A stretch of DNA of 64,000 bases from Cloacimonetes bacterium UBA6097 (GTDB taxonomy: Bacteria > Cloacimonadota > Cloacimonadia > Cloacimonadales > Cloacimonadaceae). Each line of letters opens with the position of its first letter. Position 1 is the stretch's first letter. The notes under the pieces were generated by a model, which saw nothing but the letters and a program-made list of their open reading frames with translations, was not told the origin of the DNA and searched no databases. Shown one piece after another: positions 1 through 9,400 of this stretch. Position numbers and translations under genes: made by a program. The DNA lies in the NCBI GenBank assembly GCA_002435865.1, contig DIWV01000007.1, positions 239,611 through 303,610 on the forward strand, written 5' to 3'.

Positions 1-1
1 T

Positions 2-1117
2 GCTGAAGAAGCTGCAATCATTGAAGGCTTGACCGTTATTCCCGTCACTTCTTTGCGTGAGACAGCAAATTACCTGATGGGCAAAGCCATTATTCCTCCC
101 AAGACTGTAGACCGTGAAAGCATCTTTTCTGTCCTGAACGAATCTCCTGTCGATATGGCAGATGTGAAAGGGCAGTTCCAGGTCAAGCGTGCTCTGGAAG
201 TTGCAGCGGCTGGCGGACATAATATCCTGATGATAGGACCTCCGGGCAGTGGAAAAACCATGCTTGCCAGAAGAGTTCCGACAATCTTACCTGAACTCTC
301 GTTGGAAGAAGCGTTGGAAGCAACAAAGATACATTCTGTTACAGGACATTCCGCCAATTTTGTTAATGGTATTTTAACTAGTAGACCATTTAGATCTCCA
401 CACCATACTATCAGCGACATCGCATTAATCGGGGGCGGAACTTTTCCCAAACCGGGAGAAGTTTCTCTTTCTCACAGGGGAGTTCTGTTTCTGGATGAAC
501 TTCCTGAATTTAAGAGAGCAGTCCTGGAAGTGCTAAGGCAGCCTCTGGAAGATGGAGTTGTTACTATTTCGCGAGCGACGCAGAGTCTGTCTTTTCCGGC
601 AGAGTTTAATCTGATTGCTTCTATGAATCCCTGTCCCTGCGGTTATTATGGCAGTAATATCCCGAATCATACATGCAACTGCCAGTGGGGAAGCATTGTA
701 AGATACAGAACCAAGATATCCGGTCCTCTTCTGGATAGGATTGATATACATGTGGAAGTTCCGGCTGTTACTTATGCAGATTTGAGTTCTCTGCCTACAG
801 GTGAAACTTCAGTTCAAATCAGGAAGCGTGTTAATGAAGCACGTGCAATCCAACGTGCCCGATTCAAGACTGAGAAGATATTCTGTAATGCCCAGATGAC
901 TTCCAAAGTCTCCAAAAAGCATTGCCAGCTTACTCCTGAAAGCCATTCACTGCTGCAGAATGCCATTGACCATATGGGTTACTCTGCCCGTGTCTTTGAC
1001 CGTATTCTAAAAGTCTCACGCACCATTGCTGACCTGGAAGGCAGCGATAACATAAAACCCGAACACTTAAGCGAAGCTATCCAATACAGGACATTAGACC
1101 GTAAATTTTGGGAGTAG
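2..1117 (+). CDS. YifB/ComM-family Mg-chelatase-like AAA+ ATPase, 5' truncated by window edge
   Basis: The reading frame is open from base 2 and the TTG at 29 is only an internal codon, so the N-terminus lies outside the window. About 371 residues are visible of a family usually near 500. The visible part begins with the end of the Lon-S5-like domain (VIPVTSL). A linker and a Mg-chelatase AAA+ core follow, with Walker A GPPGSGKT, Walker B VLFLDELPEF and the CPCGYYG/CNC cysteine cluster typical of the family, then the C-terminal helical lid ending in RTLDRKFWE. Known relatives (ComM) are hexameric helicases that help branch migration during natural transformation; the role here is inferred. 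It stands alone, followed by a repeat-rich gap and a convergent permease gene. Confidence 0.93.
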   Translation, partial: AEEAAIIEGLTVIPVTSLRETANYLMGKAIIPPKTVDRESIFSVLNESPVDMADVKGQFQVKRALEVAAAGGHNILMIGPPGSGKTMLARRVPTILPELSLEEALEATKIHSVTGHSANFVNGILTSRPFRSPHHTISDIALIGGGTFPKPGEVSLSHRGVLFLDELPEFKRAVLEVLRQPLEDGVVTISRATQSLSFPAEFNLIASMNPCPCGYYGSNIPNHTCNCQWGSIVRYRTKISGPLLDRIDIHVEVPAVTYADLSSLPTGETSVQIRKRVNEARAIQRARFKTEKIFCNAQMTSKVSKKHCQLTPESHSLLQNAIDHMGYSARVFDRILKVSRTIADLEGSDNIKPEHLSEAIQYRTLDRKFWE

Positions 1118-1215
1118 TCAGGTAGTATTAGCTTTAGATAGAATCAACTTTCCTTTTTGTTTCTAAGTAATACATTTCTCGCTGGACAGTCCTTTTTTAC
1201 TTTTTAGTCAATCTA

Positions 1216-1305
1216 ATGGATATTGAACAGAGATGTAAGGGGTATCTAAGGGGTTAGCCCTTAGATACCCCTTAGATACCCCTTCCATCTCCAACGGATC
1301 AAGCA
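1216..1305. repeat. Iterated palindrome, copy A of a three-copy dispersed family
   Basis: The unit GGGGTATCTAA occurs twice in one orientation, then as its inverse CCTTAGATACCCC twice, giving a long hairpin around GGGTTAGCCC. Its flanks (GATATTGAACAGAGAT before, CCAACGGATC after) recur at the copies near 24.5 kb and 60.1 kb, so the repeat extends beyond the palindrome. The 303-base gap between 1117 and 1421 holds only this element and the REP unit at 1352. Confidence 0.8.
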
Positions 1306-1351
1306 AGGATTATTAATCACAGAATAATCCAGAGTATTATAAGGATAGTGC

Positions 1352-1365
1352 CGTCCTGCCGGACT
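1352..1365. repeat. Solitary REP palindrome
   Basis: CGTCCTGCCGGACT is an imperfect hairpin identical to units clustered near 23.9 kb and very close to those flanking the transposase gene at 49.7 kb. Here it stands alone, about 55 bases beyond the stop codon of the minus-strand permease gene, where it could act as a 3'-end hairpin. Confidence 0.75.
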
Positions 1366-1420
1366 CAAATTGTTTGTTGCTATTTCACAAAACTTACGTT
1401 CCCGGATGAGCAGTACTGCA

Positions 1421-2917
1421 TCAAGGTTCTTCCGTCGTATCTTCTTTTACTTTGCTTACATTTCCCAGTATTTTTAATTTGCCTTTGAGGTCATCATTGT
1501 AAATCTGATTTTTATATGCTTTGGGTTTAAGTTCCCATTCAGGAGTAAGTTTAATTAAATCGTCTTCCAATTGCCACATATGATCATATTTCTTACCATC
1601 AAGTTTAAGAAGGGTAACCCACTGTTCCTGAGTAAATGTCTTTTCCCTGAGTTCTTTCTTTAGGTTCTGATAATCAATTTTCATCTTATGAACTTCTGCA
1701 ACATTTGTCAGAATAAGTTTTTCCTTTCGGTTTAACTGTTTTATCTTATCCAGACTTCTGTGCAGGGATTGAGCGCTATCATATTTTCGTCCGTTGACTT
1801 CCGTCAGATAATCCAGGTTAATCCCCCTATCTTTAAGTTCCATAAGTTCTGCCCTGTTGAACTGATAATAGATTTTATTCACCACTGCCTGCTCGAAGAC
1901 ATTCTGGACGAAAAACAACATAACGAAAGTAACCAGGCAAGACATTGCAGGGGTGGCAATCCAACCGAAAGATATTTTGCCCATTGTACCAAAGTTGATA
2001 TTTCTGCCGCCTTTGATCAGGCCTATACCGAGAACAGCTCCAATCACTGCCTGGGAGGAAGATATCGGCACAAGAGGAATGGTAGGCAGGTGCAGACTAA
2101 TTAATACATGCTGCAAACCTTTGGAACCGAATAAATACAAGACCAGTGATTCTGCGAGAACAACAATTAATCCGGTCATAGGTGAAAGTTTGTATAAATC
2201 TGAGCCAACAGTTGTAATAACTCTTTGAGAATATGTATAAATACCTACTGCAATAGAAACGGCACCCCAGAAATATAGTTGCATCAATCCCGTAATATGA
2301 AGATTGCCAAAGAGTGTCATATCTTTAAATGGGGAGTTGGTTACGAATATACCAACTACATTGGCAATGTTATTAGCACCAAGGCTATATGCTCCAAAAG
2401 CTCCTATAATAATAAAACCCCATCGGTTGAAATTATCCAGGGATAAAAGGTGAAGTTTACTTTTAGATAAATAGCGTTTGAATAGGTGATATAGCATAAA
2501 AGCAAATAAACCTGCTAACAATGGTGCTGCAACCCAGCTTGTAACAATCTTTAACAATGATGAATAATCTGTCATCATTCCTGCAAAAAGATTCCAGCCG
2601 ATGATGCCGCCTACAATTGCCTGGGAAGTGGACACAGGAAGCTTTAATTTTGTCATGAATGCTACAGTAAGTGCAGTGGCAAGTGCTACAGAAAAGGTTC
2701 CTGCTGCAGCGTTAACAGAACCCAATTGGTTTAAGGTTGCCGAACCACCGCTACCCTCAGAAACTGCACCAAGAATAACAAAGATACTTCCTATTAATGC
2801 AGCGAACTTGAATTTCATCATCTTGGTCTGGACTGGAGCACCAAAAATGTTGCCGTGGTCATTAGCACCAAGAGACCATCCAAGGAACAGTCCACTGGTC
2901 AGAAACAGAAATCCCAT
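1421..2917 (-). CDS. Inorganic phosphate transporter, PiT family
   Basis: 498 residues, a polytopic inner-membrane protein. Both inverted-repeat signatures of the PiT family (cation-coupled phosphate symport) are visible: GANDHGN ending about residue 23, and GANNIAN near residue 180. The PVSTSQA and PISSSQA motifs follow each half. Roughly 150 hydrophilic residues after the last membrane segment form a cytoplasmic tail, longer than in E. coli PitA. The start at 2917 has AAAGGA upstream at good spacing. It is the downstream member of a tandem pair with the gene at 3149-4648, which is highly similar throughout including the tail. The intact Asp in the first signature argues that this copy is a working transporter; the substrate is inferred from family. 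Confidence 0.9.
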   Translation of the reverse strand: MGFLFLTSGLFLGWSLGANDHGNIFGAPVQTKMMKFKFAALIGSIFVILGAVSEGSGGSATLNQLGSVNAAAGTFSVALATALTVAFMTKLKLPVSTSQAIVGGIIGWNLFAGMMTDYSSLLKIVTSWVAAPLLAGLFAFMLYHLFKRYLSKSKLHLLSLDNFNRWGFIIIGAFGAYSLGANNIANVVGIFVTNSPFKDMTLFGNLHITGLMQLYFWGAVSIAVGIYTYSQRVITTVGSDLYKLSPMTGLIVVLAESLVLYLFGSKGLQHVLISLHLPTIPLVPISSSQAVIGAVLGIGLIKGGRNINFGTMGKISFGWIATPAMSCLVTFVMLFFVQNVFEQAVVNKIYYQFNRAELMELKDRGINLDYLTEVNGRKYDSAQSLHRSLDKIKQLNRKEKLILTNVAEVHKMKIDYQNLKKELREKTFTQEQWVTLLKLDGKKYDHMWQLEDDLIKLTPEWELKPKAYKNQIYNDDLKGKLKILGNVSKVKEDTTEEP

Positions 2918-3148
2918 TCAGTAATGTCCTTTATTTAGCAGTATTATTATTAATGATTATTAGTCCTTAATTTAATAAGGTTACAACATCTAAACATAGT
3001 AATATTCTAGTCAAGATATTGTTGAACTAACTTCTGTTTAGCAGATGAAATACGGCAATTTATGTCTATTACAAATGTGGTTCTTATGGTATTAATAAAG
3101 AATAGTAGTTGAACTAAAACAAAGAATATTTTTAGAAAGCTTATACCC

Positions 3149-4648
3149 TCAAATTCTGTTTGGGGGTGCTTTAACAGCAATTTTACTAATACTTTCCACT
3201 ATTTTATACTTCTTCTGAAGATCGCTGTTATACAGTTGATTTTTACTGGTTACGGGTTTAAAGCACCATTCTTCGCTAAGTTCGCAAAGTTTATTTTCCA
3301 ATTGCCATTTATGATTATATTTCTTTCCATCCAAGGTTTTCAATGTCTCCCATTGGACAGCAGAGAGTGTTTCTTCAGGAAGGCTTGTTTGCAGGTTATC
3401 ATAGTCAATCTTCATTTTATGTACTTCACTCACAGTGCTCAAGATTATCTTTTGTTCCCGGTTTAATTGTGGTATGTTTTTCAGGCTGCTTTTCAATGCT
3501 AAAGCGCTTTTGTATTCACGACCATTGACTTCAGTCAGGTAATCCAGATTAATGCCGCGATTCTGTAATTCTACTAACTCAACTCTGTTAAATACATATG
3601 TGATTTTGTTCAAAACTGGTTGTTCAAAGACATTCTGCACGAAAAACAGGATTACAAAAGTAAGCAGACAGGCTAAAGCAGGAGCAGAAACCCAGCCTAA
3701 TGAAATTTTACCCATAATGTTATAGTGAATATTTCTTCCCCCTTTAGCTATTCCAACTCCAATCACTGCGCCAATGGTAGCTTGCGAAGAAGAAATCGGG
3801 ACTAAAGGGATAGTCGGCAAATGCAGGTTTATCAAAAGTTGCTGTAATCCTCTGGAACCGAAAAGATAGAGAACAATAGCTGATGCGATGACAACGATTA
3901 AACCGGTTATTGGAGAAAGCTTGAATAAATCTGTACCGACTGTTTTCATCACTTTTCCGGAGTAAGTATAAACTCCCACTGCTATTGAAGCAGCACCCCA
4001 GAAATAGAGTTGTTCAAGGCTGGAAATATGGATTATATGGAATAAACTGATGTCTTTGAATGGTGAAACAGAAACAAAGATACCGACAATATTGCCGATA
4101 TTATTAGCTCCCAGACTGTAAGCTCCAAAAGCTCCAAAAATGATCAACGCCCATCTGGTATATGTATCAAGGCTCAAAATGTGAATATTAGAACGCTTTA
4201 AACGGGAGCGGAAAATCTGGAACAATCCAAAAGCAATGGCTGCTGCTATTATAGGAGCCACAACCCAACTGGAGACAATGCTTAACAATGAATGGTAGTC
4301 TGTCAGCATACCTGCAAACAGATTCCAGCCGATAATTGCGCCTACTATGGCTTGAGATGTGGAAACAGGTAGTTTGATTTTTGTCATCAGGGCAATAGAA
4401 ATTGCTGTTGCCAAAGCCACGGAAAATGCTCCAGCTGCTGCATTGACTGAACCCAGACGGTTAAGTGTCGCAGAGCCGCCGCTGCCTTCTATTATGGCAC
4501 CAAGGATGACAAATATGCTTGTGATAAGAGCTGCGTATTTAAATTTGAGCATCCTGGTCTGGACAGCGGCACCAAAAACATTACCATGATGATTGGCACC
4601 CAATGACCAGCCAAGAAAAAGTCCGCTTGTCAGAAACAGGAATCCCAT
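3149..4648 (-). CDS. PiT-family transporter paralogue with altered first signature (GANH)
   Basis: 499 residues, aligning end to end with the neighbouring PiT gene, including PVSTSQA, PISSSQA, the second GANNIGN signature and the long C-terminal cytoplasmic tail. The first signature reads GANHHGN instead of GANDHGN: residue 20 is His where the family has Asp. In studied PiT proteins this Asp is needed for phosphate transport, so this copy may have changed substrate or coupling, or act as a sensor or partner; that is inference. The start at 4648 has AAGGA upstream. The 231-base AT-rich gap between the paralogues holds no gene and could carry a separate promoter for the downstream copy. Confidence 0.88.
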   Translation of the reverse strand: MGFLFLTSGLFLGWSLGANHHGNVFGAAVQTRMLKFKYAALITSIFVILGAIIEGSGGSATLNRLGSVNAAAGAFSVALATAISIALMTKIKLPVSTSQAIVGAIIGWNLFAGMLTDYHSLLSIVSSWVVAPIIAAAIAFGLFQIFRSRLKRSNIHILSLDTYTRWALIIFGAFGAYSLGANNIGNIVGIFVSVSPFKDISLFHIIHISSLEQLYFWGAASIAVGVYTYSGKVMKTVGTDLFKLSPITGLIVVIASAIVLYLFGSRGLQQLLINLHLPTIPLVPISSSQATIGAVIGVGIAKGGRNIHYNIMGKISLGWVSAPALACLLTFVILFFVQNVFEQPVLNKITYVFNRVELVELQNRGINLDYLTEVNGREYKSALALKSSLKNIPQLNREQKIILSTVSEVHKMKIDYDNLQTSLPEETLSAVQWETLKTLDGKKYNHKWQLENKLCELSEEWCFKPVTSKNQLYNSDLQKKYKIVESISKIAVKAPPNRI

Positions 4649-4778
4649 TTAGTATTATCCTTAGTTAAATGCATGACATTTAGAAAGTTCGCATGCTATA
4701 TGCTTGTTATCAGATAATTTTCTGTGATTTGGGCTATTCCGTCAAGCTTTTGTTGTATTGGTGTTTGACTAATTGCTG

Positions 4779-5993
4779 CTATAATTTAAACTTTCCGGTA
4801 AAGACTCTGTAACCCTTGCCGGTTTTCATACTGTTGCTGTTTCCTATTACAAGCATCCGGTTATCTGTTGTTCTAAACAAATAAGATGCATTTTCGTATT
4901 TCTTACCCCGGATGATAAACACGGTTGATTTTTCATTGTTTTTTGCATATTTACATACTAATATATCTTTATTAAGAGCATTATTATTCCGGTTTATCAC
5001 ATTCAGGCAAACATAAAAATCCCCGTTAACAATTTGCAGATCTTTAGCTTGGTAATGTATATATTCCGGAATATCAGTAAACAGAATCAGAGGTTTGCTC
5101 AGGCTCGTTAAATCCAATATCCTTAGCAGGCTGTCTTCTTTAACCACACCATAAAGTTTTTCATCTATGTATTTTAGTATTGTAAACTCAGAACTTGGTT
5201 CTGTGCGGAAATATTCTTTAAGACCATATTGCGGAGTATACATATAATATGAACAGCCATTTTTACTGTCATAGGCAGTAAGTGATATGGTTGTATCAGC
5301 TTTGTCTGCTGTGATTGCATTGAAATATAGACTGTCCTGTTTATAAAACAGCAAAGAATTATTAATTACATCTCCTGTTTTGATATTCAGCTTAGCTACG
5401 CAAATCATCTTAACCATAGTATCCAAATAGCTAAGATATGCATAGTTGTTTTGCATAAAGCTCTTTATTGGAGTATATCTATCCAGTTTTAGATTCACTT
5501 TATCAGAGTTAAGCAAATTTCCGTTTGAATCCAGTGTAAGCAAAAATGGTTCTAACACTTTTAAGTTATACCGAACCAGTAAAATGTAGTATTTACCATC
5601 AAGGTTATTTATACTGAGAGTATTAAGAAACTGGTGTCCTTTCCCTTTGCGAATAACTGCCGGTACAAAATCCCAGAAACTAAGTTTTGCAAAAGAAAAT
5701 TTCTTCTCCCATAAAAACATGCCCCCGGGGGATAATTTCATAATAGAGACAGCGTCTCTGTTTTTTTTGGGTCTTGCAAGAACTGATGCAATTACTATTG
5801 AACTGTCTTTTAACTGGCAGGCTTTGCTGTTATAATAGAATCTGTTATCATTGCCGATAAATGTCAGGTTTTTATTATCGGGTACAGGATTGTCTGGTGT
5901 TCGGTAATGCCAGCCATAATACATCCATGAAGCAACAAAAAGCAACGTTATCACGCTAATTAATCCTATAATTATCCACTTGAATATTTTCAT
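4779..5993 (-). CDS. Unknown membrane-anchored or secreted protein
   Basis: I do not recognise this family. From the chosen ATG at 5993 (GAGG nine bases upstream) it is 404 residues. An upstream in-frame start at 6077 would add 28 residues with no better ribosome site. The N-terminus is one strong hydrophobic helix (IFKWIIIGLISVITLLFVASW) with no clear signal-peptidase site, so it is probably anchored in the inner membrane with the rest outside. The body is rich in short strand-like segments with D/N-G turns (e.g. LDSNGNLLNSD), as in beta-propellers, but no blade repeat can be fixed by eye. It is a single gene between the phosphate permeases and a divergent giant surface protein. Confidence 0.7.
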   Translation of the reverse strand: MKIFKWIIIGLISVITLLFVASWMYYGWHYRTPDNPVPDNKNLTFIGNDNRFYYNSKACQLKDSSIVIASVLARPKKNRDAVSIMKLSPGGMFLWEKKFSFAKLSFWDFVPAVIRKGKGHQFLNTLSINNLDGKYYILLVRYNLKVLEPFLLTLDSNGNLLNSDKVNLKLDRYTPIKSFMQNNYAYLSYLDTMVKMICVAKLNIKTGDVINNSLLFYKQDSLYFNAITADKADTTISLTAYDSKNGCSYYMYTPQYGLKEYFRTEPSSEFTILKYIDEKLYGVVKEDSLLRILDLTSLSKPLILFTDIPEYIHYQAKDLQIVNGDFYVCLNVINRNNNALNKDILVCKYAKNNEKSTVFIIRGKKYENASYLFRTTDNRMLVIGNSNSMKTGKGYRVFTGKFKL

Positions 5994-6176
5994 AAGAAAC
6001 CTCATTATCAGATTAATTAAAACAAAGCTGTATTTCACTCTGATTGTCAAGATTAAACTGAACTTTAGTCCCCACATTTAACTGTTTTGCCTAAGCTCAG
6101 TGTGATTTTATGATCTTTAAAATGGTCATTTGGATTGACCAGGCTAAGTATGCCATCGTGGAGAAGAATATTTATC

Positions 6177-6206
6177 TTGACGTAATAAAAAGTTAGAAAA
6201 TATAAG
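6177..6206 (+). promoter_or_regulatory. Sigma70-type promoter for the PEGA-repeat protein
   Basis: TTGACG (6177) and TATAAG (6201) are separated by 18 bases, each one mismatch from consensus. Transcription would begin near 6213, leaving a leader of about 200 bases before the ATG at 6419. The leader contains a small hairpin (AGGAAGCTATATTCCT) but no riboswitch I can recognise. Nothing else is visible in the 5994-6418 gap. Confidence 0.55.
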
Positions 6207-6418
6207 GTATTCGTATTAGAATGTCCGTGAAGTCTTTTAGGAAGCTATATTCCTAAATATTAATGTTTAAGGATTACTATTGATGAGTATTAGTATCGTT
6301 AGGTTTTTTAATTCCATTATTCCGAAGCTAGATATACTAAATACAAATCAAATCAAAGTACTGTGTGCATAGTTTAAAAGATGAACAACAATATAAAAAA
6401 TTACCTGTGGAGGAAACC

Positions 6419-9400
6419 ATGAACAAGACCACTTTTCTTTTAATCGTCCTAATGTTAATTACTCTTACAAGTATGTTTGCGCTAACAGGAGCAGTCAGGT
6501 TTATTGATGCTGCTGCTTCTCCTTTGACCAAGGCAGTGCTGGATATTGAAGCTGTGCCACTGCTTGGTGCAGGTTATACAGTTACGTTCCCGACCTCAGC
6601 CAACAGATGGAGATACCAGTATTACAGAGACGGCGGCGACGGGATTATCTCTCCCCTCGATGCCAATGGCGCTCCTACCGGAGATGATTTAATAGCAACT
6701 GCTACTAACGCATACACGACCGGCACAGTAGCTTTAAGTCCGGGCAATGTCTGGCAGCCGACAGCCGCTATTTTCGCTGAATATCCCGGTACAGGTAACA
6801 CATACATACCCACTGCCGGAGGCTACACCGGAGATAAAGTATTCTTAAGAATATTTAATGCCAATACCATTGCTTTGGCAACAAAATCGATTGCGTTTAC
6901 TGCGTTGTATACGTTGACTACAGCGACAACTCAAACCATTCAGCCTTATATACCTGCTTATGGTTGGTCTAATTGGGAATTGATATCACCGCTTACATTA
7001 AATCCGGCTGTAATAGTTAGTCCTGCTAATGGTGCTGTTGGAGTCAGCAATACTGGAGTAGATTTAACATGGAGCGCTGGAACTGGAATTGTGCCCACAG
7101 GTTATAAAGTTTACTTTGGAACTGATACCCCTCCCACAAACATTGTGAATGGAACGATACAAACAGGTACTACTTATTCAACGGGTGCTTTATTGAATAG
7201 TCAATTATACTACTGGAAAATTGTACCGATTGCAGATACTCTTGAAGCAGCAGATTGCCCTATTTGGGCATTTTCTACAACGTTAGAGATTAATCCGGAT
7301 CCAGCTATAAATCCCAGTCCTGCAACCGGAACAACAGTATATTCTGAAACTTTCCCGTATAATCAAACATTATCATGGTCACCAGCTACAACCGGACAAG
7401 CTCCCACAGGTTATAAACTGTACTGGAATGGAAGCATAACCGCAGAAGATTTAGGTAATGTTCTTACAGTCAGTAAAAACATACCTGCTGCAGGACCATA
7501 TACCTGGAAGATTGTTCCTTATTATGTTGAGCCGACGACCAGGAAGGTAACAACTGGAAGGGCAGTTCCTGTATATTTGAATAAATCAAGGACCAACAGC
7601 AGAGGTGATGCTATTAATTGTCCAACCTGGACTTTTACTGCTGCTATGACGCAGTATTATACTGTAGATATTACGTCTGCACCTACAGGAGCAGCAATTT
7701 ATGTTAATGGTGTGAACTCAGGTTTTACAACACCTCATCAGTTTTCTATGGTACAATTTTCAAGTGCCACATACACCGTCCAGATGGCAGGATATACATG
7801 GGTTCCAACCAGCTTTGTTGTTACAAACATTCAATCCAACCAAACCAGGAATTTTGTCGGTACTTTACAGACGTTCAGTGTTTTAATCGGCTCTACTCCT
7901 GTAGACGCAGACATCTATGTAAATGGAGTGGATTCAGGTTTTAATACTCCGTATAATTTTACAATGAATTATGGTACAAGTGCGACCTATACTGTTCAAA
8001 AACCGGGTTACACCTGGGCACCTGCACAGTTTGTAGTTACAAATATTACTGCTAATGCAAACCAAACTTTTGTGGGAACTATCATGACGTATACTGTGGA
8101 CATAACATCGACGCCAACAGGTGCTGCCATATATAAAGATGCAGTAAATACAGGATTCACTACTCCCCACCAGTTTGTGATGAACTATGGAACAAGCGGG
8201 ACTTATACTGTACAGATGGCTGGCTATACCTGGGCGCCAACCAGCTTGGTAGTTACTAACATAGCTGCTAATACCAGCCAAAATTTTGTTGGTACTCTGA
8301 TGACTTATACTGTTGATATAACGTCGACTCCGGCAGGTGCAGCCATATATAAAAATGCAGTTGATACAGGATTCACTACTCCACACCAGTTCGTGATGAA
8401 CTATGGAACAAGCGGAACGTATACAGTCCAGATGGCAGGATATACCTGGGCACCAACCAATTTCGTAGTAACCAACATTATGGCAAACACAAGCCAGAAC
8501 TTTGTTGGTACGATAATAACCTATACTGTTAACATAACTTCTACACCTACAGACGCAGATATTTATGTAGACGGTGTCGACAGCGGATTCAATACACCGC
8601 ATATTTTCACTATGAACTACGGCACAAGTGCCACTTATACAGTTCAGAGGGTTAATTGTTCCGGCTGGACTCCAACTAACTTTGTGGTAACAAACATTAT
8701 GGCAAATACCAGCCAGAACTTTGTGGGAACAATAATTACTTATACTGTTGATATAACATCTGCACCTACAGATTCAGACATTTATGTGAATGGGATCGAT
8801 AGCGGATTTAATACACCACACCAATTTGTTTTGGATTATGGTATGAGTGCTACTTATACAGTCCAAATGGCAGGATATACCTGGGCACCGGCCAATTTTG
8901 TAGTGACAAACATTACGGCTAACACCAGCCAAAACTTTGTAGGAACCATATTGACATATACTGTTGACATTACTTCTACTCCTACAGGTGCAGCCATTTA
9001 TAAAGATGCAGTTGATACAGGATTCACTACTCCTCACCAGTTCGTGATGAACTATGGGACAAGCGGAACGTATACTGTTCAGATGGCGGGATACACATGG
9101 GTGCCGGTTGACTTTGTGGTGACCAACATTATGGCAAATACGAGCCAGAACTTTGTCGGCACATTAATGGATTACACTGTAGACATAACATCTACACCAA
9201 CAAACGCAGACATATATGTGGATGGGGTAGACAGTGGATTTAACACACCGTACCAGTTCATCATGAATTACGGTGCTGGTGCTACTTTTACTGTTCAGAT
9301 GGCAGGATATATATTTACTCCTGATATCTTTGTTGTAACAAACATCATGGCAAACACATCCCAGGAATTCACAGGAACAGCGATTTATGTAACAGTAACT

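Noticed and set aside
7934..8602. 222-codon minus-strand open frame, Cys- and Ser-rich
   Set aside because: Antisense shadow of the repeat-encoding gene; its own repeats merely mirror the PEGA repeats.
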